From contig CAYUVH010000011.1 of NCBI GenBank assembly GCA_964448135.1, forward strand, positions 1-64,000: a DNA stretch of 64,000 bases, read 5' to 3'. Source of the stretch: CAYUVH01 sp964448135 (GTDB taxonomy: Bacteria > Verrucomicrobiota > Verrucomicrobiia > Limisphaerales > UBA8199). This document shows, piece by piece, positions 1 to 7,801 of the stretch; the first letter of the stretch is position 1, and each line of letters opens with the position of its first letter. Both the position numbers and the translations under genes were made by a program. The notes beneath the pieces are model-generated. The model worked only from the letters and a program-made list of their open reading frames with translations. It was not told where the DNA came from and did no database searches.

Positions 1-1
1 G

Positions 2-20
2 GGTGAATGGCGCTTACGGA
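2..20 (+). repeat. Left terminal inverted repeat of the IS
   Basis: Matches the reverse complement of 1871-1889 at 17 of 19 positions. Its core GAATGGCGCTTAC (5-17) supplies, on the minus strand, the TAA stop (14-16) of the DUF6788-like passenger gene. Confidence 0.85.
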
Positions 21-361
21 GTACCTAAAACCCTCTTACTGAGCCGTTTGCGGCGGGTTGGGTGGGGTAAGGTTTCAAAGAGCACCTGCCGGCTTAGTCG
101 CTGCATTTCTTTGAGCGTCGCTTGCAACTGGCGCCATTGGCTGATTGCTTTGACCAGCCACGCGTACTGTTCTTTAGATAAGGCGACGCTAACGGTTTTG
201 CCTTTAACCTTGCGAGTCCACTGATAGCAAGGGCCCCCGGCACCCGGCCCGCGATTTTGCACATAGCCCTCACTGATCCAGTTGCTGCGTGCCAGTCTCT
301 TTCGGAGTTGATCGTATTGCCTCTGCCATTGAGCCAGGCGCGATGGGTTTTGGGTTGTCAT
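14..361 (-). CDS. DUF6788-like IS passenger protein
   Basis: A 115-residue basic protein read divergently from the transposase. I start it at the ATG at 361; an upstream extension to 478 would run through the palindrome and is less likely. It shows the pattern of the DUF6788 family: an N-terminal helical stretch, a central glycine/proline-rich segment ending in PCYQWTRKVKGKTVSVAL, then a long helix with LSKEQY and a W/R-rich continuation, and a basic tail. The family is uncharacterised and is often found beside transposases. Its stop codon lies inside the left terminal repeat, so it belongs to the element and not to the host. A role in regulating or assisting transposition is inference only. 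Confidence 0.75.
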   Translation of the reverse strand: MTTQNPSRLAQWQRQYDQLRKRLARSNWISEGYVQNRGPGAGGPCYQWTRKVKGKTVSVALSKEQYAWLVKAISQWRQLQATLKEMQRLSRQVLFETLPHPTRRKRLSKRVLGTP

Positions 362-380
362 TAATAAGAGTCTAGCAAAC

Positions 381-1877
381 GTGTCAATAGAGCGGTATCT
401 ATACCGCTCTATGCAGAACACCGCTTTCTTTCCCGCCTGGAGTAACCGCTTAAACCCCATGGGCTGCCGCACCTCCAAAGCGATCTGCGTGGTTGGCTCT
501 TTTACCCTCTGCCGACTGGAAAGCTGCTTTGCCCCCTGGCTCCCCGCTCATCTCTTTCCCAAAGCTGCCGCCGGCCCGAATAGCCGCGACCATGATTACA
601 CCCGCTGGCGCACCTTTTGGTCCATGCTTTGGCAGGCCCTCAATCCGCTGGCCTCTGGCCGCGAGGTCGTGCGCCAACTCCAGGCCCTGTTCGACTTGGA
701 GAACGGGCCGCAACTTTCCCCCGAGGACGGCGCTTATTGTCGTGCCAAAACCCGCCTGCCCCTGGACCAGTTCCCTCTGGCGTTGCGCGCCAGCGCCAAA
801 GCCGCTGACTCACTGGCCCCAAACCTACGCCTGCTTAACGGCCGCCGCCTCCAGGTGGTCGATGGCTCGACGCTCACCTTGCAGGATACGCCCAACAATC
901 GCGCTGCCTATCCGCCCATAGAATCGGGCGACACGCCCACCTTTCCGCTACTGCGTTTTGTGGCGCTCTTTTCGCTGGTCAGCGGCGCCATTCTCGCTGT
1001 GGCTCAAGGTGCCTGGGCCACTTCAGAGTTGGCGCTGCTTCACACTTTGGCGGCGGAGTTGAGCTCCGGCGACGTTCTTCTGGGTGATCGGGGTTTTGGC
1101 AGCTATCCGGTCATCGCCTGGCTCCAGCACCTGCTCCACGTGGATTTCATTGGCCGAACCACGCGACGGGTGGATGGCCGACAGCGGCTCCATCGTTTAG
1201 GGCGTAACGACTGGCTGGTCCGTTGGAAAAAGACTGCCTCCTGCACCTCGCCTTGGTTAAGCGCCCTCCCACGAGCAGCCTTGCCGGCAGAAATGACTCT
1301 GCGCGCCATCAAGGGTTCTTGCTATCAAAAAGGTTTTCGAGTGCGCCGGATAACGGTGGTTACCACGCTTCTGGACCCCCAGCTCTACCCGGCAGAGGAA
1401 ATTCTTCAGGCCTACTTGCGACGTTGGCGGTTGGAAATGTGCCTGGACGACCTCAAAACGTCCCTGCAGCTGGAGTTTTTACGCAGTCGCAGCCCGCAGA
1501 TGGCAAAGAAGGAGATGTACGCACGACTCATCGCTCACAATTTGATTCGCTGCACCATGGCTCAAGCCGCCACCCAACATCAGCAATCGTTGGAACGCCT
1601 CAGCTTCAAAGGCAGTCTTGACGCGTTGCGGCACTTCACTCACGCCATGGCCCGCGCCGGCTCCAAAGCCAAACGAAAACGGCTTTGGGAACTGCTCTTG
1701 CAGACACTGGCCCGGGACTTAGTACCACATCGACCCGGCCGCCGTGAACCACGCGCGGTCAAACGCAAGAAGAACAAATACCCAAGACTCGATGCTCCGC
1801 GCCACCGATTCCGCGATCACCCGAAACGAAATGTCCGCGCAAAAAATGCTCGCTTGCGGAAACTCGGTCTTCTGTAA
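381..1877 (+). CDS. IS4-family DDE transposase
   Basis: Catalyses cut-and-paste transposition of its element. The DDE residues are visible: first Asp in VVDGSTL, second Asp in LLGDRGFGSYP, and the glutamate in the IS4 signature Y-x2-R-x3-E-x6-K, read as YLRRWRLEMCLDDLK. The C-terminal tail is strongly basic. The longest reading starts at GTG 381 and gives 498 residues, but this start places the palindrome inside the coding region; ATG 411 is an alternative. The stop TAA (1875-1877) lies inside the right terminal repeat. The frame is intact, so the element may still be active. Confidence 0.9.
   Translation: MSIERYLYRSMQNTAFFPAWSNRLNPMGCRTSKAICVVGSFTLCRLESCFAPWLPAHLFPKAAAGPNSRDHDYTRWRTFWSMLWQALNPLASGREVVRQLQALFDLENGPQLSPEDGAYCRAKTRLPLDQFPLALRASAKAADSLAPNLRLLNGRRLQVVDGSTLTLQDTPNNRAAYPPIESGDTPTFPLLRFVALFSLVSGAILAVAQGAWATSELALLHTLAAELSSGDVLLGDRGFGSYPVIAWLQHLLHVDFIGRTTRRVDGRQRLHRLGRNDWLVRWKKTASCTSPWLSALPRAALPAEMTLRAIKGSCYQKGFRVRRITVVTTLLDPQLYPAEEILQAYLRRWRLEMCLDDLKTSLQLEFLRSRSPQMAKKEMYARLIAHNLIRCTMAQAATQHQQSLERLSFKGSLDALRHFTHAMARAGSKAKRKRLWELLLQTLARDLVPHRPGRREPRAVKRKKNKYPRLDAPRHRFRDHPKRNVRAKNARLRKLGLL
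387..412. promoter_or_regulatory. 26-bp palindrome between divergent IS genes
   Basis: Perfect 11-bp arms (ATAGAGCGGTA / TACCGCTCTAT) with a 4-nt centre (TCTA). It lies between the ATG of the passenger gene (361) and the transposase start. If the transposase begins at the ATG at 411, the right arm overlaps that start codon, so an RNA hairpin could mask initiation. Alternatively it may be a protein-binding operator for the divergent promoters. Both roles are inference. Confidence 0.6.
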
Positions 1878-1889
1878 GCGCCATTCTCC
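1871..1889 (-). repeat. Right terminal inverted repeat of the IS
   Basis: Inverted copy of 2-20 with core GTAAGCGCCATTC at 1874-1886. It contains the TAA stop of the transposase. Nothing is recognised from here to 2017 apart from a 20-bp string (1985-2004) that matches 3175-3194 at 19 of 20 positions. Confidence 0.85.
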
Positions 1890-2017
1890 TGAAGGGATGG
1901 CAGAAAATGTCGTGAGGCCGAGGCTTCCGTCCAATTAATCCTTTTCAGCCAAGCCTTCTTCCCGCTATCCCACGTCTCACCTCGCTCCCACCACGGCCTG
2001 CGCTCAACACCTCCCCA

Positions 2018-3055
2018 CTATTCCCCGTCAACTGCCCCCAACCGAATCCTGCCACCTTCCACCTCCACGATCCTCAACCCGTTCAACCGGAACGCCGTCT
2101 CGATGGCATAAATCAATTCCTCTTTGCTCAGCGGCGTGTTGATGTAAAACCAGACCGGTGCGCCTTCATACTTGCCCGACCCCTCCGCCTCTTTTCCGCT
2201 CAGCCCCGCGTAAAACTCCAGCAGTCGTTGTGCCGATCTCTCCCGCGGCCCCTTGTAGTTCACGAACTTGTACAACGCCTTCCGCCATTCCTCGACACTT
2301 CGCTCGAACTCAGTCTTTGGCCGTTCCGGCAGTATGCCCGCACGCCCCGCTCCCGCTGCCGGCACTTCTTTTGGATCCAGCAATTTCGCGTCCACGCCTG
2401 CCATCGGCGCGTTCGTTTTGACTTTCGACCGCTCAGACATCAACACGATCTGCGCCAGCCTGGGTCCGTCCTCAACCACGGCAATCCCATTGAGCGCCAG
2501 CACCGTTTCGAGAGCGTAAACCGCTTCCTCGCGGCTGAGCCCGCACCGATTCTGCAAACTTATCGCGCCCGCCGGCAACCTCGCTGAGCGCAACAGGCTC
2601 CGGCCCTTCAGCTCCCCGTAATACAGCAGGGCTATGTCCAGGTTGACATTGATAAACATGATCGCTCCCGCTGGGATCTCTACCGGGTTTGTGCTCCCCG
2701 CCAATGCCTCGCCGCGTAACGGAACGTTTGTCGCCAGCCAGTCCGAGCTCGTTCGGCTGGGGTATATTCGGACGAAGTGCGGCCCATCCTGGACCACGCT
2801 TATGCCCAGTTTTGCCCGTTCCTCTCGAATCCTGGCCACTTTATTCGTCTCCTCCGGCTTCGGATCAGCGAGCAGCGCTTCGGCAACCGTGGGAACTGTC
2901 GACGAAGTCAGCACCGTCTTGCCCTCGACCGTTCCAGGCGCATTTTGTGTCATCAATTGACCGAGGCTGATTAACGCACAGCCCGCCATCGTGCCCCCGA
3001 GTAGGGCCATTCTGCCCGCGAACTGCTTCGTTGTCTTCGTTTGCTTCTGTTTCAT
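2018..3055 (-). CDS. Exported protein with secretin-N-like internal repeats
   Basis: A 345-residue protein with a hydrophobic N-terminal segment after a basic start, consistent with a signal peptide or anchor. Three related units can be seen. A short one sits near residues 75-95 (LGISVVQDGPHFVRI). Two longer ones end in LSREEAVYALETVLALNGIA and LSKEELIYAIETAFRLNGLR, each followed by VVEDG or VEVEGG. The alpha-beta pattern resembles the STN/secretin N domains of type II secretion secretins, but there is no secretin barrel. I infer a periplasmic protein, perhaps a partner of a secretion or pilus machine. No such machine is in the window. Function unknown. Confidence 0.6.
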   Translation of the reverse strand: MKQKQTKTTKQFAGRMALLGGTMAGCALISLGQLMTQNAPGTVEGKTVLTSSTVPTVAEALLADPKPEETNKVARIREERAKLGISVVQDGPHFVRIYPSRTSSDWLATNVPLRGEALAGSTNPVEIPAGAIMFINVNLDIALLYYGELKGRSLLRSARLPAGAISLQNRCGLSREEAVYALETVLALNGIAVVEDGPRLAQIVLMSERSKVKTNAPMAGVDAKLLDPKEVPAAGAGRAGILPERPKTEFERSVEEWRKALYKFVNYKGPRERSAQRLLEFYAGLSGKEAEGSGKYEGAPVWFYINTPLSKEELIYAIETAFRLNGLRIVEVEGGRIRLGAVDGE

Positions 3056-3130
3056 GCTCTTCTTTTCGGAGCGCCCTTAATGCCTGCAGTGTGGGTTGTG
3101 GAATTTGAATTTTGGAAACGCTGATCTGGT

Positions 3131-3151
3131 CCTTGGTCCTTGGTCCTTGGT
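3131..3151. repeat. Short tandem repeat CCTTGGT x3
   Basis: Three perfect 7-bp copies of CCTTGGT in the 110-bp gap between two minus-strand genes. No function is suggested. Confidence 0.7.
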
Positions 3152-3165
3152 TCTTCCTCGCCACC

Positions 3166-3636
3166 TCACTTCCTCTCCCACCATGGCCTGCGCTTCGACA
3201 TCCCCGACTTATCCGGCAGCACCGCCACCACCACGACCAGTATCAGCGGCATCATCACCATCGCCATGATTAGCAGTGACGGCACTCGGAACACCAGCAA
3301 TCGCACGAACGGAATGAAAAACACCGCCAGCGGCATCAGCCCGATGAATACAACCGCATCCGGCCAACCCTTTGCCTTGAGCCAGTAGGAACAACCCGTG
3401 ATCACGCCCACATATCCGAGAACGAAAACGAACATCCCCAAAATCATTTCATACTGATGATCTTGAAAAACACCCATCCGAACGATTTCCAGCAGCACGC
3501 CGAAAATGATCGCCGCCACCCCGAAATAAACGCCGATGATTGCATTCCTCCGATACCGGACAATCCTCTCCGCCGTCGAAAGCCGCCTCCGCTTCTGAAA
3601 GTTCCCTGCCACGCCAAAGTCTAACCATCTCTCCAT
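3166..3636 (-). CDS. Small multi-pass membrane protein, unknown function
   Basis: About 156 residues from the ATG at 3636; a longer reading to 3720 adds a low-complexity arginine-rich stretch and is less convincing. Four hydrophobic segments are evident, beginning near IIGVYFGVAAIIFGVLLEI and ending near LLIMAMVMMPLILVVVVAVL, with a basic tail ending RRPWWERK. The gene lies upstream of the secretin-N-like gene on the same strand with a 110-bp gap, so co-transcription is possible. I recognise no family. Confidence 0.55.
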   Translation of the reverse strand: MERWLDFGVAGNFQKRRRLSTAERIVRYRRNAIIGVYFGVAAIIFGVLLEIVRMGVFQDHQYEMILGMFVFVLGYVGVITGCSYWLKAKGWPDAVVFIGLMPLAVFFIPFVRLLVFRVPSLLIMAMVMMPLILVVVVAVLPDKSGMSKRRPWWERK

Positions 3637-3780
3637 AAACCGCAATCGTTCCCTGGAACTCCTCCCTCGTCTCGCGCTATCGCGACTATCGCAGTAGCCG
3701 AGCCTCGCAATCACGTGCACACGCTGGGCTGGTTTTTACTCCCCAAAACGCGATGCGCGGGCAACGTCCGCCAGGTCTTG

Positions 3781-3826
3781 CGGCAGGGCCCCGCGCCGTA
3801 GCCAGGCGAAGGCGGGCCCTCTGCCG
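3781..3826. repeat. Imperfect inverted repeat
   Basis: CGGCAGGGCCC (3781-3791) pairs with GGGCCCTCTGCCG (3814-3826), leaving two bases unpaired. The 22-nt loop contains CCGTAGCCAGGCGAAGGC, a string also found in slightly different form at 25885-25904. The run CTTTT follows on the plus strand, but no plus-strand gene precedes it, so a terminator role is doubtful. Confidence 0.4.
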
Positions 3827-4155
3827 CTTTTCATTCAACATCCGCAACGGCGACCCGTTACGCTTTTCGCAGGTTGGCTGTATCTTCACCGAATCTTTCC
3901 CGCTGGACAAAGCATGAGCGAGAACGAATCTTCCACTCTCTCCCATCTTGGCCTTGGCAATCTCCCGCTTTTATGCGTTAATACCGGCGTGAGGGGGGAC
4001 GGAAATTCTCGTCGCGGTCAAAGCGCGGCCAAATGGACTTCAATATCAAAGCCCATCCCCGGGTCTTTGCCCATTCGCAGCCCGGCCCTTTCCTCCTGTC
4101 CCCCCACGGTTGCCTCCAAGCCCCTTCCCGAAGAAGCAGCCTCGCAGTCAAACTA

Positions 4156-4341
4156 TGTCATACCTTGTCACACTAAGCGCGCCCCGCCGACAGGGTTCCG
4201 TCACACCTTCTGTCATAGTAAAAACCCCAGCAATCAAAGTTTGTCATACTATGTCAAAGTTGAAAAAAGGGGGCCCCCATGCTTGCGTCCAATGAGAGAC
4301 GGGGGATCCCCGTCAAAGTATGTCAAAGTATGTCAAAGTAT
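4156..4341. repeat. TGTCA / GTCAAAGTAT repeat cluster
   Basis: TGTCA occurs at 4156, 4166, 4211, 4242 and 4252, mostly as TATGTCA, TTTGTCA or CTTGTCA. It is followed by three perfect tandem copies of GTCAAAGTAT at 4312-4341. Short GC palindromes are interspersed: GGGGGCCCCC at 4269-4278, GACGGGG...CCCCGTC at 4298-4314, and GGGGCCCC just after the tandem copies. The cluster ends about 95 bp before the start of the large secreted protein, so a regulatory role for that gene is possible but unproven. Confidence 0.6.
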
Positions 4342-4435
4342 AAAAGGGGCCCCACAACTGTCCGGCCCCCGGTGGTGCGGCCTGGACGCCTCTTACGTCA
4401 AAAACCTCGCATTTGCAGTGGAAAACCCTCCGAAA

Positions 4436-7400
4436 ATGAGGTATATCACTGCGATAACGCATTTTATCGCAATTCTGACTGACCATCTCCGTGCAGGGTC
4501 CCGGCGGATCTTTTACTCTCTTCTGGCGCTTCTCCTCCTGATCGAAGCGAATCTCCACGCGCAGAACTTCAACGTCCCTTCTCGCCCCCCCGACGCCATC
4601 GGCGGCCAGGCGTTCAGTGACGTCATTACGCCGATGTCCCTCACCACCCGGGAAAACTGGATCTACGCCCAGGTTGTCAGCGGCAACATTCCCAATTGGC
4701 TTCGCACCCTCAAGCCCGTCACCGTGACCAAAACCATCAGCGGCATCCCTCACACCGCCACTTACTACGTTCCGCCCGATTACGTGGCCATCGGTTCCGA
4801 CACCGACTATTTCCTCGAGCCCATGACCCCGCTGCTCGCCCAGCGCCTCTGCAATTCGCTCGGCTGCATCCTCCCCACGCGCAAGATGGTGGACCAGATC
4901 TGGACCAACTCGGCGGTGCACATGAACCCCCAGCCCATCCCGCCCAGCGGCGCCATGGACACCGTCCCCGTGTTCGCTGACCACAATGACATGGTCCGCA
5001 CGCAGCGCTACACCTTCACCAATTCCTACCCCCTCGGCGCGCTGGTCAGCGGCGACAAAAAAGACGTCATCACCTCGGGTTTGATTTACACGAACTTCGC
5101 GAACGCACCCACCATCACCAAGGTGGTCGTCATTTACGGCTGGAACTACCCCAGCGGCGTTTACATTCAACAACCCTACAATGGTCACGAGGAAACCTAC
5201 GCCGATTACAGCCACGGCATCCGCCTGGTTCAACAGGCGATTACCGTGGACGGCCTCCCGAACACCATCACCAATGTCCTCACCAACGCCGCCCTCGCCG
5301 GCCTCCTGAGCGACGAAGATTCCGCCGACGGCAGCCCCGGCTCATTTGTCATCCGTGTGCCGCGCTACACCGTGGCGGCGGTGGCGCCGGTGATTATACA
5401 GCACCCCCGCAGCCAGAATGTCTTGCCCGGCTCGTCGCCCAGTCTTCGCGCCCTCGTCGCCGGCGATCCTCCTGCCTATCGCTGGCTTCGCAACGGCTCG
5501 CCCGTCGCGGGCGGCACCAACGCCATTCTCACCCTCAGCAACGCCCAGCCCGCCAATGCCGGCAGCTATTCCCTCATCGTCAGCAATGCCAGCGGCTCAG
5601 CCACCAGCCGCGTCGCCTACCTGACCGTCAACACCAACCTCCATCCCATTCTCTTCGCGGACAATTTCGACACCGACAGTTCCACCAACTGGAACTTCTT
5701 CTGGGGCGCCGCCAATGGGGTCGCCGATTACACCACCAAATGGGCCTTCGACTACGGCAGCAATGTCTTCAGCTTCAATAGCGTCAGTACCTTGATTCCC
5801 GCCGCGCCGAACTCGCCTGACGGCAGCACCCGCGGCGTAAGATTCACCGTCAACAACAACGACGCCACCCAGTCCGCCGCCGCGGTCAACATCTATCCAA
5901 AAAATCAGGTCTTCAGTAACAACTACGCCCTTAAATTCGACATGTGGATCAATTACCCCGGCACCGCCGGTGGCGCAGGCTCAACGGGCAGCACCGAATA
6001 CGGCATCTTCGGCATCAACCACACCGGCACCCAGGTCAACTGGGCCGCCGCGTCCGGCTCCTCCGACGGCGTCTGGTTCGGCGTGGACGGCGAAGGCGGT
6101 GTTACCGCCGACTACCGTGCCTACGTCGGCAATCCTCCGAACCCTCCCACCGATATTACCGCCACAACCGGCGGCCTCGTCGCCTCAGACAACGTCTCCG
6201 CTGTATTCCAAAACCTCTTCCCCTCGGGCGCTTACGAAACCGCCGGCTCCCCCGGAAAACGCTGGGTTCAATGCGAACTCCGCCAGGTCAACAACACCCT
6301 CACCTGGCTGATCAACGACACCGTGATCGCCACCCGTGCCAATTCATCCGCCTTCACCAACGGCAACATCATGATTGGCTACATGGACCCCTTCAGCTCC
6401 ATCGCCAGTCCCGCCGCCAGCGCCTTTGTTCTCTTTGACAACGTCCGCGTCGAAGACCTGGGCGCTCCCGCGCTGCAAGCCCCCGCCATCACCGTCCAGC
6501 CCCAATCGCAAAATGTCACCGCGGGCACTAACCTCACTCTCACCGTGACCGTCTCCGGCTCCAGCACGCTCAACTACCAATGGCGCCGCAACGGCACCCC
6601 CATCTCGGGCGCCACCGCCTCTTCGTTGCTCCTTCCCAATATCCAGTTCAGCGACGCCGCAGCCTACGACGTGGCCGTAACCAATCTTGCCGGCCAGGCC
6701 GCCAGCGCCGCCGCCACAATCACGGTGGATCAGCCGCCGGTTCAATTCACCTCCATCACGGCCTCGAATGGCCAGGTCCAAATCTGGTTCTCCGGCGTCC
6801 CCGGCCAGAGTTACATCGTTTCCGCTTCCACGAATCTCCTCAATTGGACCCCCATCACCGTCCTCGTCGCCACCAACGGTCCCCTGCCCTTCACTGATCC
6901 CAACGCCTCCAAATACCCGCGCCGCTACTACCGCGCCCAACAAACCACCTCAGCGCTCCTGATTGATTTCGAAGGCTTCAACCTCGGCACAAATGTCCTC
7001 TTCCAACGCCCCACGTACTCCGGCTCGACCTCCAATTATCTAAACCTGTCTCCGAACTACACCTATCCCACGAACGTATTTCCTCCCGGCCTCGGCTCCG
7101 GCCAAGTCCTCTGCAGCGCCTTCGATTTCAAGACCGGCACCACCGGCCCCTGGCTCCGCCTGACCAGCAACGCCGCCACCAACTATCCCAACCTCACCAT
7201 TGGCACCAATCAGGCCCTGCAATTTGACGTCTATTCCGACCGCAATCTCTACATCGCCATCGGCTTCCGGGAAAGCAACACTTCCTCCCCCATCGGCGGC
7301 AACGGCAGCGCCGCGGGCGCCATCGAATTCCTTGGCGGAACCACCGACAATTCCCCCACGCCTCCGCTCGGCCGCCTCGTGCCCGCCGGCCAATGGACCA

Positions 7401-7573
7401 CCCTCACCTTCTTCCTCCCCTACGAACCCATCCGCACCTTCACCGGCAACGGCATCCTCGAATCCACCACCGGAAAGGGTGCCCTGGAATGCCTCGCCAT
7501 CGTCCCCGGCGCCGGCTCCGGCACCTACAATCTCTTCCTCGACAACCTCCGCCTCTTCGACCTCTCGCCCTAA
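4436..7573 (+). CDS. Large secreted Ig-like domain protein
   Basis: About 1045 residues from the ATG at 4436, chosen because a signal peptide follows (YSLLALLLLIEANLHAQ, ending near residue 43). In order: an unrecognised domain of about 270 residues containing YADYSHGIRLV; an Ig-like domain starting near PVIIQHPRSQNVLPG; a jelly-roll-like domain starting FADNFDTDSSTNWN and ending LFDNVRVEDL; a second Ig-like domain (ITVQPQSQNVTAGTNLTLT); the verrucomicrobial unit SASTNLLNWTPIT; and a second jelly-roll domain ending YNLFLDNLRLFDLSP. The jelly-rolls resemble carbohydrate-binding modules. I infer an extracellular or surface protein that binds glycans. The role of the N-terminal domain is unknown. 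Confidence 0.75.
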   Translation: MRYITAITHFIAILTDHLRAGSRRIFYSLLALLLLIEANLHAQNFNVPSRPPDAIGGQAFSDVITPMSLTTRENWIYAQVVSGNIPNWLRTLKPVTVTKTISGIPHTATYYVPPDYVAIGSDTDYFLEPMTPLLAQRLCNSLGCILPTRKMVDQIWTNSAVHMNPQPIPPSGAMDTVPVFADHNDMVRTQRYTFTNSYPLGALVSGDKKDVITSGLIYTNFANAPTITKVVVIYGWNYPSGVYIQQPYNGHEETYADYSHGIRLVQQAITVDGLPNTITNVLTNAALAGLLSDEDSADGSPGSFVIRVPRYTVAAVAPVIIQHPRSQNVLPGSSPSLRALVAGDPPAYRWLRNGSPVAGGTNAILTLSNAQPANAGSYSLIVSNASGSATSRVAYLTVNTNLHPILFADNFDTDSSTNWNFFWGAANGVADYTTKWAFDYGSNVFSFNSVSTLIPAAPNSPDGSTRGVRFTVNNNDATQSAAAVNIYPKNQVFSNNYALKFDMWINYPGTAGGAGSTGSTEYGIFGINHTGTQVNWAAASGSSDGVWFGVDGEGGVTADYRAYVGNPPNPPTDITATTGGLVASDNVSAVFQNLFPSGAYETAGSPGKRWVQCELRQVNNTLTWLINDTVIATRANSSAFTNGNIMIGYMDPFSSIASPAASAFVLFDNVRVEDLGAPALQAPAITVQPQSQNVTAGTNLTLTVTVSGSSTLNYQWRRNGTPISGATASSLLLPNIQFSDAAAYDVAVTNLAGQAASAAATITVDQPPVQFTSITASNGQVQIWFSGVPGQSYIVSASTNLLNWTPITVLVATNGPLPFTDPNASKYPRRYYRAQQTTSALLIDFEGFNLGTNVLFQRPTYSGSTSNYLNLSPNYTYPTNVFPPGLGSGQVLCSAFDFKTGTTGPWLRLTSNAATNYPNLTIGTNQALQFDVYSDRNLYIAIGFRESNTSSPIGGNGSAAGAIEFLGGTTDNSPTPPLGRLVPAGQWTTLTFFLPYEPIRTFTGNGILESTTGKGALECLAIVPGAGSGTYNLFLDNLRLFDLSP

Positions 7574-7580
7574 ATCCCAA

Positions 7581-7708
7581 CTGTAGCAGCCGAGGTAACG
7601 AGGCTCCATTATTCCGATCACCAACCGCAGCCCGCTGTACTGAAGCGTGACTGAATCCCATGCCGTCCAACCGCCCCCCTCTCCTTTGGGAGCGGGCCGG
7701 GGTGAGGG
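7581..7708 (+). repeat. Composite intergenic repeat, copy 1
   Basis: First of three related copies of about 128 bp; the others are at 27362-27489 and 43907-44036, both on the minus strand. The left block reads CTGTAGCAGCCGAGGTAACG. The right block reads CTCTCCTTTGGGAG and then GGGGTGAGGG. The distance between blocks is nearly constant (98-100 bp) while the middle is more variable. It begins 8 bp after the stop of the Ig-like gene, in the same orientation. Confidence 0.7.
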
Positions 7709-7801
7709 TCGGACCAAATGCAGAACCCGTACAGCCACTCGCCCTCGTCCGGCGAGAGAAACCGGAGCGAGGGCGAGCTTGCTGTCCGCGTAAACTATTG
7801 A

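Larger units (their letters stand above)
1..1890 (+). mobile_element. IS4-family insertion sequence with passenger gene
   Basis: A complete element bounded by imperfect terminal inverted repeats at 2-20 and 1871-1889 (17 of 19 positions match, core GAATGGCGCTTAC). It carries two divergent genes: a DDE transposase of the IS4 family (plus strand) and a small DUF6788-like protein (minus strand). Both genes end with a TAA that lies inside a terminal repeat, so the coding content fills the element from end to end. A 26-bp palindrome sits between the two starts. The left flank lies outside the window, so a target-site duplication cannot be checked. The window begins within a base or two of the element's left end, which may mark a contig break at a repeated sequence. 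Confidence 0.85.
3637..4435. other. 800-bp non-coding leader region rich in repeats
   Basis: No convincing gene. The plus-strand frame of the following gene stays open back to 3914, but the residues encoded before 4436 look non-coding and have no domain. The region holds an inverted repeat at 3781-3826, a 20-bp string (3796-3816) resembling one at 25885-25904, and a dense array of TGTCA motifs, GTCAAAGTAT tandem copies and GGGCCC-type palindromes at 4156-4354. Confidence 0.6.

Noticed and set aside
4312..4341. Possible CRISPR array
   Set aside because: The repeats are 10 bp and directly adjacent, with no spacers and no cas genes nearby.
3914..4435. N-terminal extension of the large Ig-like protein
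   Set aside because: The residues upstream of 4436 lack any domain, cover a repeat cluster and would bury the signal peptide inside the chain.
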